A DNA stretch of 7,384 bases, taken from positions 1 through 7,384 of the forward strand of contig CALKWH010000030.1 of assembly GCA_938004375.1 (NCBI GenBank), read 5' to 3'. Positions 1-7,384 of the stretch are shown here, in pieces. This stretch comes from an uncultured Pseudomonadota bacterium. Lineage in GTDB: Bacteria; Myxococcota_A; Polyangia; HGW-17. The translations under genes were made by a program, and so were the position numbers. Every line of letters starts with the position of its first letter. The stretch's first letter is position 1. Below the pieces are notes generated by a model. It searched no databases, was not told the origin of the DNA, and saw only the letters and a list, made by a program, of their open reading frames with translations.

Positions 1-49
1 GCGACCACCGATATCTACACTCTTTCCCTACACGACGCTCTTCCGATCT
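1..49 (+). other. Illumina adapter (P5/Read 1) contamination
   Basis: This stretch is the Illumina P5/Read 1 universal adapter, ending in the diagnostic ACACGACGCTCTTCCGATCT. It matches the adapter from its internal GCGACCACCG onward with one difference: T at position 12 where the adapter has G. It is not genomic. Biological sequence starts at position 50. The same adapter lies in reverse complement at 7338-7384, so the two ends form a false inverted terminal repeat. Confidence 0.98.
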
Positions 50-324
50 GCTCCATCCTGCAGGTGCTCCGGTACGAGGAAATGGTCGGGCAGGCGGACC
101 CGGACGATGCGGACTGCACGGGGGAGGCGGGGACCGAGTGCGGGCCGTCCATCTCCTGCACCCTGGACGGCGGTCTGCTCCTGGAGGAGGAGGGCGCCTG
201 GCGGTTCATCGGCCCGGACGAGCTCGAAGGCCGGCCGAAGCCCGAGGGCTTCCCCGAGCTGCCCGAAGTGCGCACGGGGGACCGGCACGCGGTGTGCGAC
301 GGCCTGCGGTCGCAGGTCCGGTGA
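50..324 (+). CDS. 3' end of an unrecognised protein gene (5' cut by adapter)
   Basis: An open frame enters from the first insert base and runs to TGA at 322-324, giving about 90 C-terminal residues beginning SILQVLRYEEM. Coding is supported by third codon positions that are almost all G or C; only about five codons end in A or T. A GTG at 64 could serve as a start, but nothing resembling a ribosome binding site precedes it and the frame is open to the adapter, so this is treated as a truncated gene. The tail is acidic and holds five cysteines, four of them in a stretch of about 17 residues (DCTGEAGTEC...SC), which suggests an extracytoplasmic protein with disulfides, although that is inference. 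I do not recognise the family. Its stop lies 12 bp from the stop of the convergent PLP-enzyme gene, with no obvious terminator between them. Confidence 0.7.
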
Positions 325-336
325 GCCGTTGGCCGG

Positions 337-1413
337 TCAGTGAACCATCCCCCGTGCGGCGATGGGCCAGACCGTCTCCACGTGTCCGCCGCGGACGCCG
401 AACAGTTCCCGATGCAGGTTGACGGTCGTGCAGACGTGGTTCGGGATCACGTCCACGAGGTCGCCCGGGCGCAGCCGGCAGTCCGTCGCGGAGACGTCCA
501 GCAGGCCGTGCTCCTCGTTCATCCGCGCGCAGCCCACCTCGGGCGCCTGCACCAGCCGGCCGAAGCCCTTCCCCAGGTGGCGCGGCGCGTCCGAGAAGGT
601 CTTGCTGCCGCCGTCGAGGACCGCCGTGCCCCGCACCGACGTGCTCACCACGCGGCAGCGCACCCGCAGGGCGCAGTCCTCCCAGGTGGCGCCACCGAAA
701 TCCACCGTGTTGCAGTCGTTGAAGACGTAGGTGCCCGGCCGGATTTCCGTGAGCCCGGGCACCAGATGCGAGTGATAGGCCGTGGGCGTGCTTCCGCCGG
801 AGATCGTCTCCACGGGCACGCCGGCCCGGTGAAACGCTTCGAGGGCGCCCGCGAGCGCCTCGCCGAGCCGCGCCATCCCGCCCCCCGCCGGGTCCTCGAC
901 CATGAATCGATAGAACATCAGCCCCCGGATCGGGATCCCAGCCTCGGCGATGCGCCGGACGCGCTCCTCCAGATGTTCATCCGGGGGCAGCCCCGTCCTG
1001 CCGCCGCCCAGGTCCACCTCGACGTAGAGCGAGATGTGGGTCTTCTCCGGTCCGAGCGCGCCGGCCAGGGCCTGCGCGTGGGCGCAGCTGTCGGTGGCCA
1101 CGGTGACCGTCGCCCGGCGGCTCAGGTCCCGCAGGCGCGCCCATTTTGGCGCTCCCCAGATCGGATACGCGAGCAGGAGGTCCTCCACGCCCGCGTCCGC
1201 CATGACCCAGGCCTCGGAGACCTTGGCCGAGGTGACGCCCCGGGCGCCGCGGGCGAGCTGGAGCTTCGCCAGCTCCGGGATCTTGTGGGTCTTGATGTGG
1301 GGCCGCAGGGCGAGCCCGTGGGCCGCCGCATAGCGGGCCATGCGGTCCAGGTTCGCCTCCAGGATGTCAAAATCGACCCACAGCGCCGGTGTGTCCAGGT
1401 CCTCGAGTCGCAT
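337..1413 (-). CDS. D-threonine aldolase / D-serine dehydratase family PLP enzyme
   Basis: The 358-residue product is a fold-type III (alanine-racemase-like barrel) PLP enzyme acting on D-hydroxyamino acids, either by retro-aldol cleavage (D-threonine aldolase) or by dehydration (D-serine dehydratase type). The N-terminal LDTPALWVDFD (residues 6-16) is typical of the family. RPHIKTHK (37-44) is the PLP-lysine motif, with K41 the expected Schiff-base lysine. The C-terminal 'D-ser_dehydrat' domain contains PNHVC, whose H326 and C328 are the expected metal ligands. The length is normal and the protein looks intact and cytoplasmic. The ATG at 1413 is preferred over the in-frame GTG at 1422 because that GTG overlaps the Shine-Dalgarno sequence AGGAGGT at 1421-1427, which sits 7 nt before the ATG. 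The gene follows the ABC-F gene on the same strand after an 80-bp gap carrying its own promoter candidate. Exact substrate is open; the H-x-C ligand pair leans towards the dehydratase group. Confidence 0.93.
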   Translation of the reverse strand: MRLEDLDTPALWVDFDILEANLDRMARYAAAHGLALRPHIKTHKIPELAKLQLARGARGVTSAKVSEAWVMADAGVEDLLLAYPIWGAPKWARLRDLSRRATVTVATDSCAHAQALAGALGPEKTHISLYVEVDLGGGRTGLPPDEHLEERVRRIAEAGIPIRGLMFYRFMVEDPAGGGMARLGEALAGALEAFHRAGVPVETISGGSTPTAYHSHLVPGLTEIRPGTYVFNDCNTVDFGGATWEDCALRVRCRVVSTSVRGTAVLDGGSKTFSDAPRHLGKGFGRLVQAPEVGCARMNEEHGLLDVSATDCRLRPGDLVDVIPNHVCTTVNLHRELFGVRGGHVETVWPIAARGMVH

Positions 1414-1420
1414 GATGATC

Positions 1421-1427
1421 ACCTCCT
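1421..1427 (-). promoter_or_regulatory. Strong Shine-Dalgarno of the PLP-enzyme gene
   Basis: Read on the minus strand this is AGGAGGT, a near-perfect complement to the 3' end of 16S rRNA, with 7 nt to ATG 1413. It decides the start: the upstream in-frame GTG at 1420-1422 lies partly inside the site and cannot be used with it. Confidence 0.85.
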
Positions 1428-1438
1428 GTCACCTGCGG

Positions 1439-1467
1439 ACTCTAGCGCTTGGGCGCGCGCGCAGCAA
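1439..1467 (-). promoter_or_regulatory. Sigma-70-like promoter candidate for the PLP-enzyme gene
   Basis: On the minus strand a -35-like TTGCTG (1462-1467) and a -10-like TAGAGT (1439-1444) are separated by exactly 17 bp. Transcription would start near 1432, leaving a leader of about 19 nt that contains the Shine-Dalgarno site. The spacer is an alternating CG run. This makes independent transcription from the ABC-F gene plausible. It is a motif reading only. Confidence 0.5.
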
Positions 1468-1493
1468 CCGTGGTGTTCGGATCCCGGTGCGGG

Positions 1494-3005
1494 TCACGAC
1501 GCGCGCAGGACGAAGGAGCCCGGGCGCGCGGGGTCGGGGGCGATGCGCCAGGCGGACGTGGTCGTGCGCGCGAGGAACCGCAGGTCGTGGGAGACCAGCA
1601 CCAGAGCGCAGCGCACCGCGGCGAGGGCGGTTTCGAGGGCCTCGATGGACGGCAGATCCATGTGGTTGGTGGGCTCGTCCATGAGGATCACCCAGGGAGT
1701 GCGTAAAAGGCCCAGGGCCAACTGGAGCTTGCGGGCCTCGCCCGGGCTGGGCAGCCGCGTGTCGAGCAGGCGCTGCGGGCGCGAGTTCAACCGCGACACC
1801 AGCGTCATCAGGTGTCCCAGCGCCTCCGGGGGCAGCGCGCGGACCTCGTCGATCAGCGAAGCTGCGTCTGCGGCATCGAGCTCCTGGGGCAGCACCACGA
1901 CGCGCTCCGGGGGCAGCGCCAGGTGCGCGACCAGGTGGCCAAAGAGCGTGCTCTTGCCGGCGCCGTTGGGGCCGGTGAGCGCGACGCGGTCCGTCGGGCG
2001 CAGGATCAACCCGGGGAAGGCGAGGACGTCACGCGGTCCCAGGGGCAGAGCGCCCGCGTCCAGGCTCACGAGGCGGTCGCGGCGGGCTGGCTCCCCGACG
2101 AAGGCGATGCCCACCTCGAACTCGCGGCGGACGTCGGTGGCCTCCACCTTCCGCTGCTGGCGCTCCAGGCGGGCGTCGAGCTGGGCCGTGAGGCGTCCGC
2201 CCACACCGTCCTTGCCCGAGACCCGGGCTCGGTCGAGTCGGTCGCGGGCGTCGTGGTCCCGGGGATCCAGGCCGCGCTTGGAGCGGCGGCGATCGGCCGT
2301 GGCCGCCAGGACCTCGCGGCGGGCGGCCTCGCGGCGCGTCTTTTGCAGGGCGTGCTTGTCCGCAGCCAGCCGGTCGAGGACGGCCTCCCGCTCCAGGCGG
2401 GCGGTCTCGGCACCCGCGGTGTACCCGCCGGGGCGGACGGTCACGCCGGGCGGCTCGACGAACGCACACCGCGCGCACAGGTCGTCGAGGAGCGCGCGGT
2501 CATGGCTGACCAGCAGCCCCACCTTCCCGAAGCCGGCCAGGGCCGAGGTCACGAGCGCCCGGGCTTCGACGTCGAGGTGATTGGTGGGCTCGTCGACGGC
2601 CAGCACATCGGGGTCGGCCCACAGCGCGACCGCCAGCTGGGTCCGCTTGCGCTCGCCATGGGAAAGGGTGTCCCAGCGCGCCTCCCAGTCCGCGCCGATC
2701 GCCAGGCGCTCCCGCAGGCGGGCGGCGGCACGGCCCGGGTCCGCGGAAAACGCGCCGAGCCCGTCAGGCGGGTCGTCGGTGCGTTGCGGGCAGTAGACGC
2801 AGCGCGGCGGCCTCTCGACGGTCCCCGCGTCGGGGACCAGCGCGCCGGTCGCCAGGCGCAGCAGCGTGGTCTTGCCCGCGCCGTTGGCGCCCACGACGCC
2901 GGTCCAGCCGTCGCCCAGGTGCAGGCTCACGTCGGTCAACAGCGGCGCGGAGCTGGTGGAGAAGGAAAAATGGACGTGGTGAAAGCGGACGAAGGTCGGA
3001 CTCAT
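1494..3005 (-). CDS. ABC-F family ATPase (ribosome-associated type)
   Basis: The 503-residue protein has two nucleotide-binding domains and no membrane segment, which defines the ABC-F class. These bind the ribosomal E site and act in translation or in protection from ribosome-targeting antibiotics; they are not transporters. Domain 1 has Walker A GANGAGKT (39-46), a Q-loop near Q74, signature LSHGERKRTQLA (114-125) and Walker B VLAVDEPTNHLD (134-145). A charged Arg/Ala-rich linker (about 195-285), with a DHDAR...GKDG pattern, is the expected tRNA-contacting helical arm. Domain 2 has Walker A GPNGAGKST (345-353), an atypical signature LPSPGEARK (418-426) and Walker B ILMDEPTNHMD (440-450). 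Both catalytic glutamates (E139, E444) are present. ATG 3005 is preceded by GAGGAG (3012-3017) at 6 nt. Whether it is a resistance or housekeeping member cannot be told from sequence alone; the structured leader upstream would fit an inducible one. Confidence 0.93.
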   Translation of the reverse strand: MSPTFVRFHHVHFSFSTSSAPLLTDVSLHLGDGWTGVVGANGAGKTTLLRLATGALVPDAGTVERPPRCVYCPQRTDDPPDGLGAFSADPGRAAARLRERLAIGADWEARWDTLSHGERKRTQLAVALWADPDVLAVDEPTNHLDVEARALVTSALAGFGKVGLLVSHDRALLDDLCARCAFVEPPGVTVRPGGYTAGAETARLEREAVLDRLAADKHALQKTRREAARREVLAATADRRRSKRGLDPRDHDARDRLDRARVSGKDGVGGRLTAQLDARLERQQRKVEATDVRREFEVGIAFVGEPARRDRLVSLDAGALPLGPRDVLAFPGLILRPTDRVALTGPNGAGKSTLFGHLVAHLALPPERVVVLPQELDAADAASLIDEVRALPPEALGHLMTLVSRLNSRPQRLLDTRLPSPGEARKLQLALGLLRTPWVILMDEPTNHMDLPSIEALETALAAVRCALVLVSHDLRFLARTTTSAWRIAPDPARPGSFVLRAS

Positions 3006-3143
3006 GATGCGCTCCTCGATGGTGCGGGGCGACCCCGCGGTGCTCTCGCGACCGGGGATCCGGATTCCCGGTCGGGCCGGGACGGGGGAGGGGAGTCGGG
3101 GAGGTTACTGGCGCATCGGAATTTCCGCAGGCCCCGGGGGGCC
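3006..3143 (-). promoter_or_regulatory. Structured 5' leader of the ABC-F gene (candidate attenuator)
   Basis: Read on the minus strand, the stretch between the predicted transcription start (about 3144) and ATG 3005 holds three GC-rich self-complementary elements. At 3130-3143, GGCCCC faces GGGGCC. At 3049-3074 there is a 26-bp palindrome with one mismatched pair; its outer arms CGACCGGG and CCCGGTCG form a perfect 8-bp stem. At 3024-3038, GCGGGG and CCCCGC form a perfect 6-bp stem with a 3-nt loop ending 6 nt upstream of the Shine-Dalgarno site. A three-codon reading frame, ATG CGC CAG TAA, lies at 3105-3116. ABC-F antibiotic-protection genes are often controlled by leader attenuation or leader peptides, so such a role is plausible but inferred. 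No poly-U tract for intrinsic termination is visible. Confidence 0.4.
3049..3074. repeat. 26-bp near-perfect palindrome in the ABC-F leader
   Basis: The half-sites are CGACCGGGGATCC and GGATTCCCGGTCG, 13 bp each with one mismatched pair and no spacer. It could be a DNA operator for a dimeric regulator or, as RNA, a stem of 8 bp with a 10-nt loop. Its position about 44 bp upstream of the ABC-F start fits either role. Confidence 0.6.
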
Positions 3144-3150
3144 ACTCGTG

Positions 3151-3179
3151 GAGATAGTCGAAGACCGGCCCCGGGTCAA
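3151..3179 (-). promoter_or_regulatory. Sigma-70-like promoter candidate for the ABC-F gene
   Basis: On the minus strand TTGACC (3174-3179, five of six consensus -35 bases) and TATCTC (3151-3156) are separated by 17 bp. The predicted start near 3144 would give a leader of about 140 nt, long enough to carry the hairpins described separately. The -10 match is only partial. Confidence 0.45.
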
Positions 3180-3218
3180 GCTGACGCGGGTGTTTGTCAG
3201 GGCATCCGAAAAAGCCGG

Positions 3219-3247
3219 TTGACCCGCTTCACCGGTTGGGGGAGAGT
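3219..3247 (+). promoter_or_regulatory. Weak promoter candidate for the DUF3592 gene
   Basis: TTGACC (3219-3224) is followed after 17 bp by GAGAGT (3242-3247), similar to the TAGAGT seen before the PLP-enzyme gene. The start would be near 3254, about 20 nt before the coding region. CCGGTTG occurs twice as a direct repeat with a 16-bp period (3216-3222 overlapping the -35, and 3232-3238 in the spacer), which could be an operator but is short enough to be chance. Confidence 0.35.
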
Positions 3248-3275
3248 ACCCGCAAGAACAGGAGTCATGGATTTG

Positions 3276-3791
3276 ATGGAACACCAGGACAACGGAACCC
3301 TGACCGTGGGAATCCCGTTTTTTGCGATCGGCGTATGGGTGATCGTGCACGTGATGGTCGACGCGTCCCACGTGGCCGACACCGCCCGCGAGTGGATCCG
3401 CATCCCTTGTGAGGTGCAGGAGGCCACCGTCGTGCCCCATCATGGCAGGAGCGGTGCGGTCAGCTACACCGTCGCCGTGGTCTACCGGTACGTCTACGAG
3501 GGCCGGGAATACTCGGGGGATCGGTACAGCGTCTCCCGGGTCATCACGCACCTCACGTCCCAGGGGGAGGCACAGAGCCACGCCGACAGGCTGCGCGCCC
3601 GCGGGTTGTGCTGGGTGAACCCCGCCCGCCCGTCGGAGTCGGCGCTCGAGATGTCCGACAGCACTGGCGCGACCGCGCATCTTATCGTGCTCTTTTTCGG
3701 GCTGATCTTCTGCGCCGCCGGGGCATTTCTCATCTATCGCAACATTCAAAATCGTCGCGCCCGCGGGGCCCCGGGGAACGACGGAGAGTGA
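3276..3791 (+). CDS. DUF3592 domain membrane protein
   Basis: The 171-residue protein has a hydrophobic helix near residues 8-28 and another at about 135-154, flanking a domain of about 100 residues. The pattern VVYRYVYEGREYSGDRYS, then a GEAQSHADRL segment and a ...CWVNPARPSESAL block just before the second helix, is the layout of DUF3592 (Pfam PF12158), a two-helix membrane family of unknown function. The C-terminal tail is short, basic and probably cytoplasmic. The start is uncertain by three codons: AGGAG at 3260-3264 is only 2 nt before ATG 3267, 8 nt before TTG 3273 and 11 nt before ATG 3276; I chose 3276. Although this frame is open far upstream, that part is the shadow of the ABC-F gene. 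The gene stands alone, diverging from ABC-F. Confidence 0.85.
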   Translation: MEHQDNGTLTVGIPFFAIGVWVIVHVMVDASHVADTAREWIRIPCEVQEATVVPHHGRSGAVSYTVAVVYRYVYEGREYSGDRYSVSRVITHLTSQGEAQSHADRLRARGLCWVNPARPSESALEMSDSTGATAHLIVLFFGLIFCAAGAFLIYRNIQNRRARGAPGNDGE

Positions 3792-3809
3792 CCTGCTGCC
3801 GCCGCGGGG

Positions 3810-4002
3810 TCACGGGCCGTTGTCGACGCAGCCCCACACGGTCAGGAACAACTCCCAGTCCCAGTCGGACATCTGCAGCGTCCCGGCGCGCCGCACCGAC
3901 CACCACGCGCCCGGGATCATGAGCAACCGGAAAATGCGAGGATGGCCGTCCCCGTCCAGGGTCAGTTTTTTGGGTCCGGGGCTTGCGGCAGATTTCAGTC
4001 AT
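3810..4002 (-). pseudogene. Candidate antisense gene remnant or frameshifted small gene
   Basis: On the minus strand a frame open from 3998 to TGA 3810-3812 has 40 successive codons, covering 3813-3932, that all end in G or C, as in the real genes here. The peptide ends LFLTVWGCVDNGP and contains LDGDGHPRIF and MIPGAWWSV, with five tryptophans in its last 36 residues. It has no good start: the internal ATG at 3920 lacks a Shine-Dalgarno sequence. An ATG at 4002 opens MTEICRKPRTQ in another frame, which would join this one if the A6 run (T6 at 3966-3971 on the plus strand) were one base shorter. It may thus be a decayed gene, a homopolymer error, or only the shadow of something on the plus strand, where the same positions are also third positions of a Ser/His/Arg-rich frame. 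I do not recognise the peptide. Confidence 0.3.
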
Positions 4003-4010
4003 GCTATTTT
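3983..4010 (+). promoter_or_regulatory. Promoter candidate for the lipoprotein-amylase unit
   Basis: TTGCGG (3983-3988) and TATTTT (4005-4010) are 16 bp apart, and TG one base before the -10 (4002-4003) makes it an extended -10. The start would fall near 4017, with the Shine-Dalgarno-like AAGGA (4023-4027) 7 nt before ATG 4035. This is the only AT-rich patch between the DUF3592 gene and the lipoprotein, which adds some weight. Confidence 0.45.
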
Positions 4011-4034
4011 GATCCGCAGAGGAAGGAAAAACGC

Positions 4035-4328
4035 ATGACTCACACTCCCGAGGCGCAGAAAATCCTGGACTGTCTGGCCGCACTGAACGCGCGTCCCCGA
4101 CGTGACGGGCGTCGGATTCCCGTCTGGATCCGGACCGCGCTGGTGGGCGCGGGGCTCACCCTGGCGGCCTGCCGCTCCCCCGGGCCGGATCCGGCCGGGA
4201 ACAACGACGTCGACAACGTCAACAACGCCAACAACGCCAACAGCCTCGACAACAACACCAACTGCGACTACAGTGCTCCCTTTGACGAAGGTGACTGGCA
4301 GGTGGATCCCGATCTGCCGTCGGACTGA
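4035..4328 (+). CDS. Small lipoprotein with Asn-rich linker
   Basis: The 97-residue product has a long basic N-terminal part (residues 1-33, including RPRRDGRR), a hydrophobic segment and a lipobox LAAC with C46 as the lipidated residue, so it is probably exported and membrane-anchored. After the cysteine come a Pro/Gly stretch and a linker made mostly of Asn, Asp, Ala and Val (about 55-76). The last 21 residues begin at a second cysteine, C77 (CDYSAPFDEGDW), and are acidic. ATG 4035 was chosen for the AAGGA site 7 nt upstream; the frame is also open earlier. The stop lies 37 bp before the amylase start, so the two are probably cotranscribed, and this protein may help at the cell surface in glucan use, though nothing in the sequence shows a function. 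The 27 residues before the hydrophobic segment are unusually long for a lipoprotein signal peptide. Confidence 0.75.
   Translation: MTHTPEAQKILDCLAALNARPRRDGRRIPVWIRTALVGAGLTLAACRSPGPDPAGNNDVDNVNNANNANSLDNNTNCDYSAPFDEGDWQVDPDLPSD
4199..4260 (+). repeat. AAC-rich low-complexity repeat coding the Asn linker
   Basis: The stretch is a run of AAC codons interrupted by GCC, GTC and GAC, including two tandem AACAACGCC units. It is in frame with the small lipoprotein and encodes its Asn-rich linker. Such tracts can change length by slippage, so linker length may vary between strains. Confidence 0.65.
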
Positions 4329-4365
4329 CAATTCCCCGATGCTGCCCACGAATAGCGAGGTTCCG

Positions 4366-6972
<2,607 letters not shown>

Positions 6973-6999
6973 GCCCCCCTCGCCGGGCCATCGCGGAGG

Positions 7000-7053
7000 C
7001 GGCTCCCCGTGGTGCGGAAGTGACTCTTTCACGTGCGGAGCCGGCTGCGCCGG
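7000..7053 (+). terminator. Possible terminator hairpins after the amylase gene
   Basis: CGGCTCC (7000-7006) pairs with GGAGCCG (7037-7043), and inside it CGTG (7008-7011) pairs with CACG (7030-7033), beginning 28 bp after the amylase stop. A competing small hairpin, CCGGC-TGC-GCCGG, sits at 7041-7053. Neither is followed directly by a T run; the nearest, T6 at 7091-7096, is nearly 40 bp on. A role in termination or mRNA 3' protection is therefore tentative. Confidence 0.3.
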
Positions 7054-7181
7054 ATCATTGAGAATCAGACGTCTTTTCACAGGTTGCGGCTTTTTTCATT
7101 CCATTTCTCGGCGACTCTGACTACAACGGGGTCAACGTTCCTCTTTTTGAACCGGACGATACCAAATTAGGAGATTGGACT

Positions 7182-7337
7182 ATGTATGAACATCGATCAG
7201 AAATAAACTTCTCGAACCCGAGGCCCGACTCTGCGGTTCCTCGACGTGGACGTCTGTCCGCGGTCCGTTTCATGATCCTGGCGTCGACCATGCTTGTCTT
7301 CACCTTCCCAGGGTTGGCTCGCGCCGTGTGTGGAGAT
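7182..7337 (+). CDS. 5' end of a secreted-protein gene (3' cut by adapter)
   Basis: ATG 7182 has a perfect AGGAG (7169-7173) 8 nt upstream and opens a frame of 52 codons that runs without a stop into the adapter at 7338. The first 30 residues are polar and basic (RRGRLSAVRF at 21-30). A hydrophobic core follows (about 31-45), then LARA before VCGD, a good signal peptidase I site after A48. The mature protein thus starts VCGD, seen at the start of dockerin-like and Cys-rich repeat proteins, but four residues are too few to assign a family. About 60% of its codons end in G or C, clearly lower than in the amylase, and the DNA before it is AT-rich. Any residues after D52 in a naive translation (RSEERRVGKEC) are adapter-derived. 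It is separated from the amylase by 209 bp and probably has its own transcript, though I found no convincing promoter. Confidence 0.7.
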
Positions 7338-7384
7338 AGATCGGAAGAGCGTCGTGTAGGGAAAGAGTGTAGATCTCGGGGGTC
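7338..7384 (-). other. Illumina adapter (P5/Read 1, reverse complement) contamination
   Basis: From AGATCGGAAGAGC to the end this is the reverse complement of the adapter found at 1-49, with one difference (G at 7380 where the adapter has T). Genomic sequence ends at 7337. The first adapter base could by chance also be genomic, so the boundary is good to within a base or two. Confidence 0.98.

Noticed and set aside
1451..1462. Alternating CG run as a possible Z-DNA or special repeat element
   Set aside because: Only about ten bases long in GC-rich DNA and already explained as the spacer of the promoter candidate.
340..2580. Long plus-strand open frame across the PLP-enzyme and ABC-F genes
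   Set aside because: Arg/Ala/Ser-rich with no recognisable domain. It is antisense to two genes with clear motifs and start sites.
3004..3222. Plus-strand 72-codon frame in the divergent gap, ending VKLTRVFVRASEKAG
   Set aside because: The tail looks faintly protein-like, but only about 70% of its last 33 codons end in G/C, there is no ribosome binding site, and it overlaps the ABC-F promoter and leader. The minus strand reads just as plausibly.
1812..3275. Upstream extension of the DUF3592 frame by nearly 490 codons
   Set aside because: It lies antisense to the ABC-F gene and has low-complexity composition. The recognisable domain and ribosome binding site place the start at about 3267-3276.
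7182..7337. Twin-arginine (Tat) signal in the last gene (PRRGRLS)
   Set aside because: The arginine pair lacks the consensus residue pattern (S/T before RR, F-L after) and sits far from the hydrophobic core; an ordinary Sec signal with an ARA cleavage site fits better.
7329..7337. VCGD as the beginning of a dockerin or Cys-rich repeat domain
   Set aside because: Only four mature residues remain before the adapter, too few to support a family call.

Overview
The window is a 7.3-kb piece of GC-rich bacterial DNA bounded at both ends by Illumina adapter sequence (1-49 forward, 7338-7384 reverse complement). The insert is therefore 50-7337, and the genes at both edges are cut by library or assembly artefact, not by biology. 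The organism is probably a GC-rich Gram-negative bacterium of the Myxococcota/Bradymonadota ('deltaproteobacterial') kind. This rests on codon use strongly biased to G/C at third positions, two lipoboxes, Asn-rich linkers after a lipobox, and EGF-like modules in a secreted enzyme. It is an inference from style; no marker gene is present.

Left half. The 3' end of an unrecognised gene (50-324, +) converges on a fold-type III PLP enzyme of the D-threonine aldolase / D-serine dehydratase family (337-1413, -). Upstream of it on the same strand lies an ABC-F ATPase (1494-3005, -). The PLP gene has its own good promoter candidate and a strong Shine-Dalgarno sequence in the 80-bp gap, so the two need not be one operon. 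The ABC-F gene has a promoter candidate about 150 bp upstream and a leader with several hairpins, the layout expected if its expression is controlled through its leader RNA.

Centre. A two-helix DUF3592 protein (3276-3791, +) diverges from the ABC-F gene. Behind it is a 243-bp gap (3792-4034). This holds an antisense stretch with 40 consecutive G/C-ending codons, perhaps the remnant of a gene or a small frameshifted one, and then the promoter region of the next unit.

Right half. A small lipoprotein with an Asn-rich linker (4035-4328, +) is followed 37 bp later by a large lipoprotein alpha-amylase (4366-6972, +). The amylase is built as lipobox, chitobiase-C-like domain, CBM26-like starch-binding domain, two EGF-like domains, GH13 catalytic barrel and C-terminal beta domain. 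The pair probably forms an operon for surface-anchored starch or glycogen degradation. After a possible terminator hairpin, base composition falls to about 45% GC and a new secreted-protein gene begins (7182, +). Only its signal peptide and four mature residues survive before the adapter.

No RNA gene, mobile element or CRISPR array was seen. The most unusual biology is the EGF-bearing amylase with its companion lipoprotein, followed by the structured ABC-F leader. I see no strong evidence for a wholly new system.
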